Part shown: one piece after another, positions 20,561 to 30,625 of the stretch
How positions within the stretch are numbered: the stretch's first letter is position 1
How the letters are laid out: the number at the start of each line of letters is the position of its first letter
Assembly (NCBI GenBank): GCA_963825845.1
Contig: CAWGVL010000036.1
Span: 1-64,000, forward strand
From: DASQDN01 sp963825845
GTDB lineage: Bacteria > Acidobacteriota > Terriglobia > Bryobacterales > Bryobacteraceae
Direction: 5' to 3'
Length of the DNA: 64,000 nucleotides
The notes under the pieces: generated by a model
Database searches by the model: none
What the model was told of the DNA's origin: nothing
The model's input: the letters and a program-made list of their open reading frames with translations, nothing else
Program-made: the position numbers and the translations under genes

Positions 20561-21028
20561 CAGTTCGGGAATTGGGTGGCCAAGCTCGGCAACACCGCTT
20601 ATCCCTTCCTGGTCTCTGGTACGGCCTACTCCGGCGGCTCCTTCTCAGCCATCAATGCAATGGCCACCTTTGCCTCGCCGAATCTGGCCTCGGCCCACAT
20701 CCTGATCGGGTCTTCAATCAGTGACCCGGCACCTTGTCACATTGTTTACCTTCCCGGCCCCAGCCCGACACCTTTGTACCTGATCAACGGTTCGGGTACG
20801 GGTCTGGTCGGGCCAGTGAATAATTTGGTTTCAAACAGCCGGTGCACGCTCGATCTGGCCGCCAGTTCGGTTACGACCAGCCAAAGTCCAGCGTTTCTCG
20901 TATCGATTGGAGCTTCGCTTACTTTCAACCGAATCTTTACCGGAACCAAAAACATCTATTCAGCGGCGTTCGACAACGATGGAAAGACTACCCACTGGGT
21001 CCTGAACGGCACGTTTACGGCAGACTGA
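20555..21028 (+). CDS. C-terminal part of a secreted Solibacter-type protein
   Basis: About 157 residues, intact to the stop. The segment PCHIVYLPGPSPTPLYLINGSGTGLVGPVNNLVSNSRCTLDL (in parts), followed by FLVSIGASLTFNRIFTGTKNIYSAAFDNDGKTTHWVLNGTF, matches a repeated tail seen in large exported acidobacterial proteins: Cys-Tyr-rich start, LYLINDAGTG-like, NSQCT-like, then FAGNKxIYxAAxDxxGxxSGW-like. The expected N-terminal part is missing, because the upstream DNA encodes the cupredoxin-like protein. It is either a fusion through a frame error or a broken gene. Confidence 0.5.
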   Translation: MTQFGNWVAKLGNTAYPFLVSGTAYSGGSFSAINAMATFASPNLASAHILIGSSISDPAPCHIVYLPGPSPTPLYLINGSGTGLVGPVNNLVSNSRCTLDLAASSVTTSQSPAFLVSIGASLTFNRIFTGTKNIYSAAFDNDGKTTHWVLNGTFTAD

Positions 21029-21051
21029 CGCGCTAAGATGAAGAACAGACG

Positions 21052-21865
21052 TTGCCAACGGACACTCCCGTCGCGATCCGCACGATCGACCTGACAAAAA
21101 GCTACACGTCCGGGAACTCGCAACTCGTCATTTTCGAGCGACTCAATCTCGAGATCCCCAAGGAGAGCGACTCGCTCTCATCGGCGAGTCCGGCGCGGGC
21201 AAGTCTACTCTATTGCACCTTTTAGGCGGTCTCGACCGTCCAAATCAGGGAAGGATTGTTTTTGGCGGCAGGGAAATCACCAGCCTCGGGCCAGGCGGAG
21301 TTGGCCGATTTTCGGAATCGCCAAATTGGGTTCGTTTGGCAGACTCACCATCTGCTGCCGGAGTTCACGGCGCTCGAAAACGTGATGATGCCTTTGCTGA
21401 TGAGAGGCGCCGGTCGCAAATGGCCGCACCGGCGGCGCATGAGGCGACTGGATCAGATGGGCCTGGGGCCGCGAGCCATCGCATCGGTCGGGTGAGCTTT
21501 CCGGGGGTGAGCAGCAGCGGGTTGCGATCGCGCGGGCGCTGGTAACCGATCCGAAAGTTTTACTGGCCGATGAGCCCACGGGAAATCTCGACCATAAGAC
21601 AGGAGAAAAAATAGCCGATCTATTTAATGAGGTACATCGTTTAAACCGGATAACTTCAGTTTTCGTAACGCACAATATCGGGTTCGCCAGCCGCTGCGAC
21701 AGGGTACTCAGGCTGGACGCCGGGCACCTGGTGGAGGACATTCCCCGCGGCGGCATCGTTCAAAGCGATAATCAAGATATGGAGCAGGGCCACTTCGCCG
21801 GCTTGCAGGGCGAAGGAGCGCCCCTGGACACTGCAAGGGGAGAAGACGGTACAAACTATGTTTGA
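21052..21865 (+). CDS. lolD: LolD/MacB-type ABC transporter ATPase (frameshifted)
   Basis: Joined frames give RTIDLTKSYTSGNSQL, the Walker A motif GESGAGKST, LLHLLGGLDRPNQGRIVFGGREIT, FVWQTHHLLPEFTALENVMMPLLM, the signature LSGGEQQRVAIARAL, Walker B LLADEPTGNLDHKTG and the switch TSVFVTHNIGFA. This is the family that powers lipoprotein release (LolCDE) or macrolide/peptide export. Indels near 21165, 21290 and 21480; the start is unclear (TTG 21052 or ATG 21037). The stop overlaps clpC by eight bases (ATGTTTGA). No permease partner lies beside it. Confidence 0.85.
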
Positions 21866-24330
21866 ACGGTATACCGAGAAGGCCCGGCGCGTGATTTTTT
21901 TCGCGCGGTATGAGGCGAGCCAGTTCGGCAGTCCCTACATCGAAACCGAGCACTTGTTGCTTGGACTACTTCGAGAGGATAAAGCGCTGGCCAACCGCTT
22001 CCTCCGCTCACACGCTGCCATCGAATCGATTCGTAAGCAGATTGAGTCCCACACGACAATCCGCGAAAAGGTGTCGACTTCGGTGGATTTGCCGTTGAGT
22101 CATGAGTGCAAGCGGGTGCTCGCGTACGGCGCTGAGGAGGCCGAACGCCTGAGCCATAAACACATCGGGACTGAGCATCTTTTGCTCGGCCTGCTGCGCG
22201 AGGACAAGTCATTCGCAGCCGAGATTCTGCACGAACGCGGATTGCGACTGTCACAGGTGCGTGAGGAGATTGCGCGCCAGTCCTCGGAAAAAATGTCGGC
22301 CAACCGGCCGAAGGAAAGTTCTCTGCTCGCGGAGTTCAGCCGCGATCTCACGCAAGCCGCGATGGACGGCTCGCTGGATCCTCTGATCGGGCGCGATCAC
22401 GAGCTCGATCGCGTCATTCAAATCCTCTGCCGGCGCACCAAGAACAATCCGGTGCTGATCGGGGAGCCGGGTGTCGGTAAGACCGCCATCGTTGAAGGAT
22501 TGGCGCAACGGATTGCGGATGGCGATGTTCCGTCGTTCCTGGCGGACAAGCGCATCCTCGCGCTGGATCTTTCACTTATCGTTGCCGGGCACGAAATATC
22601 GCGGGCAATTCGAAGAGCGCCTGAAGACCATCATGAAGGAATTGATGGAAAATCAGAACGCCATCATCTTCATCGACGAGTTGCATACATTGGTGGGCGC
22701 GGGATCAGCCGAAGGCTCTCTGGATGCCGCCAATATCCTCAAGCCCGCTCTATCGCGAGGCGAAATCCAGTGTATCGGCGCGACGACACCCGGCGAATAC
22801 CGGAAATCGATCGAGAAGGACCGATCGCTCGAACGCCGCTTCCAGGCGGTGAAGGTCCCGCCGCCGAACGAGGCGGACGCGATTCGCATCCTTTTCGGAA
22901 TCAAAGAACGGTACGAGAAGTTCCACGCGGTGGCGTACACGGACGATTCGATCGAAACGGCAGTTTTCACCTCGTCGAGATTCATCCCTGACCGGTTCCT
23001 GCCGGACAAGGCTATCGACCTCATCGACGAAGCCGGAGCGCGCGTAAAGCTTCGGCAGACGACGCTGCCCCCGGAGGTGGCCGATATCCAGAAACGCATC
23101 AAATTCATCGTGCACCGCATGGAGAATGCGATCGCGAATCACGAATTCGAGAAAGCCCGGTTTTACTCCGACGAGGAACGCAAGGAACGCGAGAACCTTC
23201 GTGTCCTCCGGGAAAAGTACAACCTCGATGACACTTCGACAGGCGTAGTCACGAAGGACGACATCGAAGATGTGGTCGCTCGGTGGACCGGCGTGCCGAT
23301 GACGGCGATCAAAGAGGAAGAGGTCAACAAACTTCTCCGTATCGAAGAGGAACTGCACCGCCGCGTCATCAGTCAGGACAAGGCGATCAGCGCTTTGGCT
23401 CGCGCGATTCGGCGTTCACGCGCCGGCCTGAAATCTCCGAAACGGCCCGCAGGATCGTTCCTGTTCCTCGGACCGACCGGTGTCGGTAAAACCGAGGTGG
23501 CCCGCGCTTTGGCCGAGTTCCTGTTCGGCAGCGAGAAATCTCTCATTCGCTTCGACATGTCCGAGTTCATGGAAAAGCACTCGGTATCGAAGCTCATCGG
23601 TTCGCCTCCCGGCTACGTCGGCTACGAGGAGGGCGGTCAGCTCACCGAACGTGTGAAGCGGCAGCCGTACTCGATCGTGCTGCTTGACGAAATCGAGAAA
23701 GCGCACCCGGACGTTTACAATATCTTGTTGCAGGTTTTTGAAGACGGCCAGTTGACCGACGGACTCGGCAACACAGTCGATTTCAAGAACACAATCTTGA
23801 TCATGACATCGAACCTCGGCGCACGGCACTTGGAAAAACGTCAGGGGATGGGCTTCGCGGCCTTCTCCGATTCCATTCCAGCCAAGGTCGAGGACCTGGT
23901 GATGGCTGAGGTGAAGCGGGCATTCAATCCCGAATTCCTCAACCGTCTCGACGAGACCATCTTGTTCACCTCACTGACGGATGAAGATCTATTGAAGATC
24001 ATTCACCTGTTGGTGGAGCAGATCAACATAAATCTCGTTGCGAAACAGATTCGGATCCGGCTCACGGACGAGGCAGCACGCTACGTCCTGGAGAAGAACA
24101 CGGATCGCGCGTATGGCGCACGTCCGCTGCGTCGTGCGCTACAGAAATACATCGAAGACCCGTTGTCGGAAGCGATCATCCAAGGTTCGCTCCCCCGCCC
24201 TGCGGAACTCGAAGTGTACCTCGGCGATTCCGGGATCTTCTGCCGTCCGATCAACAAGGACGAGAACGGCGAAGAGGTAACTGTTGGCGCTACCTCCGAG
24301 GCGCCCGGGACACCTCTTTACATCTTCTAA
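21858..24330 (+). CDS. clpC: ATP-dependent Clp protease ATP-binding subunit ClpC (one frameshift)
   Basis: HSP100 unfoldase that feeds ClpP. The N-domain has two Clp repeats (FERYTEKARRVIFFARYEAS, TEHLLLGLLRED twice). AAA-1 has Walker A GEPGVGKT and Walker B IIFIDELH; a UVR-like middle segment surrounds EERKERENLRVLREKYN; AAA-2 has GPTGVGKTEVARALAEFLFG, LLDEIEKAHPDV and the C-terminal YGARPLRRALQ. An extra G near 22590 (GGG instead of GG in VAGTKYRGQFEERL) shifts the frame; corrected length about 824 residues. No mcsA/mcsB/ctsR operon is present. Followed by a strong terminator. Confidence 0.93.
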
Positions 24331-24351
24331 GAAGGAAGCCATCTCGTTCCC

Positions 24352-24384
24352 AGGCCGGTCTCTTGTAGGCCGGCCTTTTTTCTT
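24352..24384 (+). terminator. Rho-independent terminator after clpC
   Basis: AGGCCGG and CCGGCCT form a GC-rich stem around TCTCTTGTAGG-like loop sequence, followed by TTTTTTCTTTT. It also lies at the 3' end of the convergent DUF4097 gene. Confidence 0.85.
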
Positions 24385-24386
24385 TT

Positions 24387-25256
24387 CTAGATTCTCTGCA
24401 GATTGATGCTGCCGTTTGAAGTGGTCAACTCGACGTACGGGCCGCCTGCCCCGATCTTCCCGTCAGCATGATTCTTCTCGATCTTGCCCTGAACCGGGAG
24501 GTCGCTTTGCACGTGGCCGTTTGACGTGCTCGCGCGCAGCTGGGCGCCCGCGTTCTCCGGCAGCGCGAGGCTGATCGAGGCGTTCGAAGTGGAGAGGCGA
24601 ACGCTGTTGCCGTTCAGTTCTCGCATCCGCAGCGTTATTCCGCCATTTGAGCTCTCCAGCCGAATCGGCCTGCCCTGCTCCGGGTTCGAAAGGTCCACAT
24701 GCACTCGGCCATTGGACGTGTGGCCGGTGATGGATCCCGAATGATCATTGACATCTATGGAGCCGTTCGATGTCTCGACTTCCAAGGCGCCTCTCGTGTT
24801 GTTCGCGCGGACAGCCCCGTTTGACGTGCGAATTCTCGCTGTCCCTTCGATGTCCCGGGTCTGAACACCGCCATTTGAACTGACGACGCGCTCCAACTCG
24901 GTCTTACGCGGCACCTTGATTGTGTACCGGGCTCCCAGGTTGCCGCGGCGAGCGCCAGGGGGAATCGTTCGTATGCGCACCGAGTCAGCCGACGACTGGA
25001 CGTCGATGCGCATCGAGCGCAACAGGTCTTCCGTCGCCGCATACTTCACGCCCGTGATCTCGACCGTATCGCGATCCCAACCGGTAATCTCGACCGAGCC
25101 GTTCATGTTCTCGACCGATAACCTCCCGCCGGGCTTCAAGTTATACGAGTATGAGAAGTTCTCGGTGAAGCGGTCCGATCGATCGCCCCACATCATGTCG
25201 TCGCAGCCAATCATCAAAATTGAGAGGCTACATACAGTTAACAGCGCAGATTTCAT
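24387..25256 (-). CDS. DUF4097-type lipoprotein with regular SNG repeats
   Basis: 289 residues. A lipoprotein signal with a Cys after ILMIG (LSILMIGCDD) precedes FTENFSYSYNLKPGGRLSVENMNGSVEITGWD, the usual entry of DUF4097/adhesin-like beta-helix proteins. From residue 120 on, a (T/S)SNG or close variant recurs about every 18-22 residues, eight times, each ending a short strand, consistent with a right-handed beta-helix stack. Probably periplasmic and membrane-anchored. Convergent with clpC; divergent from pyc. Function unknown. Confidence 0.85.
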   Translation of the reverse strand: MKSALLTVCSLSILMIGCDDMMWGDRSDRFTENFSYSYNLKPGGRLSVENMNGSVEITGWDRDTVEITGVKYAATEDLLRSMRIDVQSSADSVRIRTIPPGARRGNLGARYTIKVPRKTELERVVSSNGGVQTRDIEGTARIRTSNGAVRANNTRGALEVETSNGSIDVNDHSGSITGHTSNGRVHVDLSNPEQGRPIRLESSNGGITLRMRELNGNSVRLSTSNASISLALPENAGAQLRASTSNGHVQSDLPVQGKIEKNHADGKIGAGGPYVELTTSNGSINLQRI

Positions 25257-25332
25257 CCGGAACAGCTCCTTGTGCTGTGAATACGAGCAAAAGGGCTAAA
25301 GAGTTCCCTATGTTACCTTGAGGGAGATCCCC

Positions 25333-28300
25333 ATGAAAAAGTTGTTGGCCCTGAACCGCGGAGAGATCGCGATTCGCATCCTTCGCGCCGCGACCGAACT
25401 CGGACTTCGCACGGTAGCCGTGTATTCGCAAGAAGACCGGCTGAGTCTCCATCGATTCAAAGCGGATGAAGCGTATCTGATCGGCGAAGGAAAAGGGCCG
25501 GTACAAGCTTATTTAGATGTTGAAAACATTGTTGCTTTAGCTGCGGAAAAGGGCGTTGACGCGATTCATCCCGGATACGGATTTCTGTCGGAAAACCCTG
25601 CGCTTCCGCGCGCTTGCGAACAGCACGGAATCACCTTCGTCGGACCGAGTGAGCGTCTGCTCGAACTTCTGGGAGACAAAACAGCCGCTCGGCGTCTTGC
25701 TGATGAAGCGAAGATCCCAACGGTGCCGGGAACGCGAGACCCGATCGCCGACGCGAAGGCTGCGATCGACGCTGCGCGGAGCATTGGATTCCCGCTCATC
25801 ATAAAGGCGGCATTCGGCGGCGGCGGCCGAGGTATGCGCGTTGTCGAGCGGCCGGAGGATTTCGAGGCTCGCCTACAAGAAGCACGCCAGGAAGCGGGCG
25901 CAGCGTTCGGTAACGAGGCCGTTTTTCTCGAGCGCTACATCCGCCGAGCGAGGCATATTGAAGTTCAGATCCTCGGAGATAAACATGGAAACATCCTGCA
26001 TTTATACGAGCGCGACTGCTCGGTTCAGCGGCGTCATCAAAAGGTTGTAGAGGTCGCGCCCGCCGTAAATCTCGACAACCGCATCCGCCGCGAACTGGCG
26101 AACGCCGCGGTCCAACTCGCCCGCACAGCCGGCTACTACAATGCCGGCACGGTCGAGTTCCTCGTCGACGCGGATACGGGTGAGTGGTTCTTCATCGAGG
26201 TCAATCCGCGAGTGCAGGTCGAACATACGGTCACCGAAATGGTCACCGGAATTGACGTGGTCCGCTCACAGATTCAGATCGCGCAGGGCCACGAGTTGCA
26301 TGGACCTGCCATACGTCTTCCCGAGCAGGACGAGGTGCCACTGCACGGCTTCGCGCTGCAATGCCGCGTTACGACGGAAGATCCTTCGAACCGCTTCGTG
26401 CCGGACTATGGCCGCATCCAGACCTATCGCTCCCCCGCGGGCTTCGGCATTCGCCTGGATGGCGCATCGGCGTATGGCGGCGCGGTCATCACACCGTACT
26501 ACGATTCGCTGTTAGTGAAAGTAACGGCGTGGGGGCGGTATTTCGAGCAAGCATGCCAGCGCATGGATCGCGCTCTGCGCGAGTTCCGCATTCGTGGCGT
26601 GAAGACGAACGTCCCGTTCCTCGAGAACGTGGTGAATCACGACACGTTCCAGCGTGGCGAAGCAACGACGAGTTTCCTGGACGATACGCCGGAGTTGTTC
26701 CAGTTCACGCAACGGCGTGACCGGGCGACAAAGCTACTGACGTATCTCGGCGAGATTGCGGTAAATGGCAATAAAGAAGTCGCCGGCAAGCCAAAGCCGG
26801 AGCACTTGAAGCCGATTCCTGTCCCGCCGCACGACTCGTCGCAGCCGCCCAACGGAACCAGACAACTGCTCGATGAACTCGGCCCGGAGAAATTCGCCGA
26901 GTGGACTCGCCAGCAAACCCGGTTGCTGCTGACGGACACGACTCTACGTGACGCTCACCAATCGCTGTTCGCAACACGCATGCGTACGTACGACATGCTG
27001 GCAATTGCGAATTTCATCTCGCACCGGCTTCCGAATCTGTTCAGCCTCGAGATGTGGGGCGGCGCTACTTTCGACGTCGCGCTTCGATTTCTAAAGGAAG
27101 ATCCGTGGGAGCGTCTGCAGGTACTGCGAAAAGCGATCCCGAACATCTGCTTCCAGATGCTGCTGCGGGCATCGAACGCTGTTGGGTATACCGCTTACCC
27201 AGATAATGTCGTGCAGGAGTTCATTTACGAATCGGCGGCCCAGGGGATCGATATCTTCCGAGTGTTCGACTCGCTGAATTGGTTGCCGAATATGAAGATC
27301 CCAATGGAAGCGGTCCGGAAGACGGGACGCATTTGTGAAGGCGCGATCTGCTATACGGGCGACATTCTCGATCCGAAGCGCGACAAATACCCGCTCGAAT
27401 ACTACGTCCGAATGGCGAAGGAACTCGAACGCATGGGCGCTCACTTCCTGGGCATCAAGGACATGGCAGGAGTTTGCAAACCGTTTGCAGCCGAGAAACT
27501 GGTGCGCGCCCTGAAGAACGAAATCGGCTTGCCGATCCACTTCCATACGCACGATACGAGCGGCATCAACGCGAGCTCGATCCTGAAAGCTTCAGAAGCG
27601 GGTGTCGACGTCGCGGACGGAGCCATCGCTTCGATGAGCGGAACCACGAGTCAGCCAAACCTGAATTCGATTGTGGCTGCGTTGAACAATACTCCGCGGG
27701 ATACGGAGGTCGATTTGTTAGCGCTGGACCAGGTGGACAATTATTTCGAGATTGTGCGTACGTACTACGGGCCATTCGACTCCGCTCCGAAATCGGGAAC
27801 GGCACAGGTGTACCTGCATGAAATGCCGGGCGGTCAATACACCAATCTGCGCGAGCAAGCCGAAGCGATGGGCCTCGGCGCGCGGTGGCCCGAGATCGCC
27901 CAGACCTATGCCGACGTCAACTTTGCATTCGGTGACATCGTGAAAGTGACTCCATCGAGTAAGGTAGTCGGAGACCTGGCGATCTTCCTCGTCAGCCACG
28001 GTATGACCGTAGAAGAGTTCAAGCGGCTGGGCCCAAACCACAATGTGACGCTACCGAACTCGGTTGTGGATATGTTCTCCGGATCATTGGGTGAGCCGGA
28101 AGGCGGTTGGCCCAAAGACGTCCAGGATGTGGTCCTTCATGGGGGCACGCCGAAGCCGGGCCGTCCAGGTGAACATCTCACACCCGTCGACCTGACGGTC
28201 GCCCAGCAGGAACTTAGCAGCAAGATCGGTCGCGAAGCAACTCGCACCGAACTGATGAGCTACCTGATGTACCCGGACGTATTCCTCACCTTCGATCGCG

Positions 28301-28770
28301 CTCTCGATGCATATAGCGACCTCAGCGTAGTTCCAACCGCGGAGTTCTTTTACGGAATGGAGCCTGGGAGCGAGATCACGATCGTAATCGAAGAAGGCAA
28401 GTCCCTCATCACGAAGTTCCTTACGATCAGCGAGGCGCACCCTGATGGAACGCGCACTGTGTTCTTCGAACTCAATGGGCAACCCCGTGAAGTCACCGTA
28501 CTCGACAAGTCACTCAAGGTCGAGTCATCGCAGCGGGCTAAAGCCGACCCGAACAATCCAGGGCACGTGGGCGCCCCGATTCCGGGAGCTATTACGTCCA
28601 TAACCGTCGCACTCGGGGAAACCGTCAAAAAAGGCGATCGCCTGCTCGTGATGGAAGCGATGAAGATGCAGACCACGGTCTATGCTCCGGTCGACGGCAA
28701 GGTAGAGGAACTGCTCGTGGAAATTGGCAACACTGTGGAGGCCAAGGACCTACTCGTCATCATCGCGTGA
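25333..28770 (+). CDS. pyc: Pyruvate carboxylase
   Basis: Single-chain, biotin-dependent enzyme that makes oxaloacetate from pyruvate (anaplerosis, gluconeogenesis). Intact, about 1145 residues, the full family length. Biotin carboxylase domain: KLLALNRGEIAIRILRAA, HPGYGFLSENP, FGGGGRGMRV, EVNPRVQVEHTVTEMVTG. Carboxyltransferase domain from about residue 540: DTTLRDAHQSLFATRMRT, GGATFDVALRFL, KDMAGVCKP, HFHTHDTSG. The biotinyl domain ends the protein with MEAMKMQT. I prefer the ATG at 25333, where the family's N-terminus starts, over 25318. Confidence 0.96.
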   Translation: MKKLLALNRGEIAIRILRAATELGLRTVAVYSQEDRLSLHRFKADEAYLIGEGKGPVQAYLDVENIVALAAEKGVDAIHPGYGFLSENPALPRACEQHGITFVGPSERLLELLGDKTAARRLADEAKIPTVPGTRDPIADAKAAIDAARSIGFPLIIKAAFGGGGRGMRVVERPEDFEARLQEARQEAGAAFGNEAVFLERYIRRARHIEVQILGDKHGNILHLYERDCSVQRRHQKVVEVAPAVNLDNRIRRELANAAVQLARTAGYYNAGTVEFLVDADTGEWFFIEVNPRVQVEHTVTEMVTGIDVVRSQIQIAQGHELHGPAIRLPEQDEVPLHGFALQCRVTTEDPSNRFVPDYGRIQTYRSPAGFGIRLDGASAYGGAVITPYYDSLLVKVTAWGRYFEQACQRMDRALREFRIRGVKTNVPFLENVVNHDTFQRGEATTSFLDDTPELFQFTQRRDRATKLLTYLGEIAVNGNKEVAGKPKPEHLKPIPVPPHDSSQPPNGTRQLLDELGPEKFAEWTRQQTRLLLTDTTLRDAHQSLFATRMRTYDMLAIANFISHRLPNLFSLEMWGGATFDVALRFLKEDPWERLQVLRKAIPNICFQMLLRASNAVGYTAYPDNVVQEFIYESAAQGIDIFRVFDSLNWLPNMKIPMEAVRKTGRICEGAICYTGDILDPKRDKYPLEYYVRMAKELERMGAHFLGIKDMAGVCKPFAAEKLVRALKNEIGLPIHFHTHDTSGINASSILKASEAGVDVADGAIASMSGTTSQPNLNSIVAALNNTPRDTEVDLLALDQVDNYFEIVRTYYGPFDSAPKSGTAQVYLHEMPGGQYTNLREQAEAMGLGARWPEIAQTYADVNFAFGDIVKVTPSSKVVGDLAIFLVSHGMTVEEFKRLGPNHNVTLPNSVVDMFSGSLGEPEGGWPKDVQDVVLHGGTPKPGRPGEHLTPVDLTVAQQELSSKIGREATRTELMSYLMYPDVFLTFDRALDAYSDLSVVPTAEFFYGMEPGSEITIVIEEGKSLITKFLTISEAHPDGTRTVFFELNGQPREVTVLDKSLKVESSQRAKADPNNPGHVGAPIPGAITSITVALGETVKKGDRLLVMEAMKMQTTVYAPVDGKVEELLVEIGNTVEAKDLLVIIA

Positions 28771-28799
28771 ATTGGCGATGCAATTGCTCGTAGTGGTGG

Positions 28800-29709
28800 A
28801 TGGCCACATCTGCTCTGACTCGAGCGAAGATCTTTGTGAACGCCTCATCCGGATGGGATGCGAAAGAGGGTGCTTCCGATCGCCTTTGCCGGATGTTCGA
28901 GGCAGCAGGAATTCACGCGGATGTCGAGTACGTCATGGCGGGCGTCAATCTCGCTCAAAAATCACGGGAAGCAGTTGCATCCGGCACCGATCTCATCGTA
29001 GCAGGCGGTGGAGACGGAACGGTCAGCGCAGCAGCGGCGGGCGTTGTGGAAACCGGCGCGATGTTCGGGATTTTGCCGGTTGGAACGCTGAACCACTTCG
29101 CCCGCGATCTGAATCTGCCGCTAGATCTGGACGAAGCAGTGCGCGTCATCACCGAAGGTGTGTCGACTGACGTAGATGTCGCTCAGGTCAATGGCAAAAT
29201 TTACATCAATAACTCCATTCTTGGGACTATATCCGATTTATCGGTTTCTGAAAGCCCGGCATGAACAGCGGGTCGGGTCGAAGCGGTTGGCGCTTTTCAT
29301 GGCTGCCGCTTCGGTAGTCCGCCGATACCCGCTGCTGCGTGTCCGTTTTCATACCGATAACCTCGACGTCGAGCGGAAGACACCATATGTGTTGATCGCA
29401 AACAACCGGCACGCCATGGTCGGCTACCATCTTGGCGCTCGCGGATCGATAACCGAGGGGAAGCTCTGGGTTTACGTCATGCGCGATCGTGGAAGGTGGG
29501 GGTTATTTCGTCTGCTGCTGAAGCTGGCTACCGGCCAATTTCACGCACCCGACGATTTCGACATTTTTCCGGCCGAAGAGGTCTGGGTGGAGGCGAATCG
29601 TGGCAAGCGCATCGGTGTTGCTCTGGATGGCGAGATCGACGTCATGGACACGCCGCTGCACTACCGCATTCTTCCCCGTTCGTTGAAAGTTCTGGCGCCG
29701 ATGCCATGA
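28800..29709 (+). CDS. Diacylglycerol kinase-family lipid kinase (one frameshift)
   Basis: DAGK-catalytic-domain protein: KIFVNASSG at the start, the nucleotide-binding GGGDGTVSAAAAGVV and GILPVGTLNHFARDLNLPLD, typical of YegS/DgkB/sphingosine-kinase-like enzymes that phosphorylate lipids at the inner membrane face. A frame break near 29220 (within INNSILGTYPIYRFL-like sequence) separates the C-terminal half, which contains the second DAGK lobe (FHTDNLDVERKTPYVLIANN, GEIDVMDTPLHYRILPRSLKVLAP). Joined length about 303. Its stop overlaps the next ATG (ATGA). Confidence 0.87.
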
Positions 29710-30602
29710 GAACGTTGGTTCACCTTTCAGATCTTCACTTCAACTGGATAGACGAGAAACTCGTTCCGGGTCTGATAGAACGTGTAAAACAGATCAATCC
29801 ACAAATTGTCGCCATCTCTGGGGATTTCACGCAACACGCCAGGACGTCCGAATTCGAGCGAGCGAGCGCATTTTTACGAGCTTTGCCTGGGCGTCTCATT
29901 CTGGTACCCGGGAACCACGACATGGCATTTTTGAATCCGTGGCGACGCGCGACGCAGCGGCTCAAGCTATATAAGCAGCACATCACACATGATCTGCAGC
30001 CTTTTTACGCCGATGCGGAGATTTCCATCCTCGGCCTAAGCACCGCGCGAGTATCTCATCTTCGCGCTGGCCGCGTTCGAGAATGGCAACTCGACCACTT
30101 GGAAGAGATGATGAGCATTGCGGAGCCACGCGCCATCCGCATCCTGGTCACCCATCATCCTTTTGACTTACCGGAATCGTATAGGGTCGCTGAGTTGATC
30201 GGCTCGCATGCCATGAAGCGCGTGGTCGCATTGGTTGACGTCCTGCTTGCCGGGCACATGCACATCAGTCATGCTGCTCCAACGGCAATTCGATACAAGC
30301 TTGCCGGTAACTCCGCCATATTTGTCCAGGCTGGGACGGCGTTATCCACACGCAGCCGGGGCGAGCCCAATAGCTTTCAAGTAGTCCAGACAAGTAGTGG
30401 GCGCATCGACGTACAGCAGTACTCCGCTTTGCAGAGTGAGTTCCATCCCGTGAAGAAGACTCGGTTCGTCCGAAGCAGTAGCGGGTGGCGCGCTGATGCT
30501 CTCGAGATCGATCCCGCGGCGACTTCGGATGATCTTCATTCACTCGACTTCGAGAGGGAAATGGCAGCGGACGTTCCCGGCAATATCCTCGAACCGACCT
30601 GA
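29706..30602 (+). CDS. Metallophosphoesterase
   Basis: Calcineurin-like phosphoesterase, 298 residues, intact. All five metal-site motifs are visible: DLHFNW, SGDFTQ, GNHDM, THHPFD and GHMHISH. The ATG at 29706 overlaps the lipid kinase stop (ATGA), so the two are translationally coupled, which suggests a shared phospholipid or lipid-phosphate role. Upstream in-frame codons overlapping the kinase gene are not needed. Confidence 0.88.
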   Translation: MRTLVHLSDLHFNWIDEKLVPGLIERVKQINPQIVAISGDFTQHARTSEFERASAFLRALPGRLILVPGNHDMAFLNPWRRATQRLKLYKQHITHDLQPFYADAEISILGLSTARVSHLRAGRVREWQLDHLEEMMSIAEPRAIRILVTHHPFDLPESYRVAELIGSHAMKRVVALVDVLLAGHMHISHAAPTAIRYKLAGNSAIFVQAGTALSTRSRGEPNSFQVVQTSSGRIDVQQYSALQSEFHPVKKTRFVRSSSGWRADALEIDPAATSDDLHSLDFEREMAADVPGNILEPT

Positions 30603-30625
30603 ATTCAACGAGTACAGTGGAGTGA

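Noticed and set aside
21858..22991. ClpC as two separate genes
   Set aside because: The two frames overlap in one continuous AAA-1 domain and a single extra G restores the normal protein.
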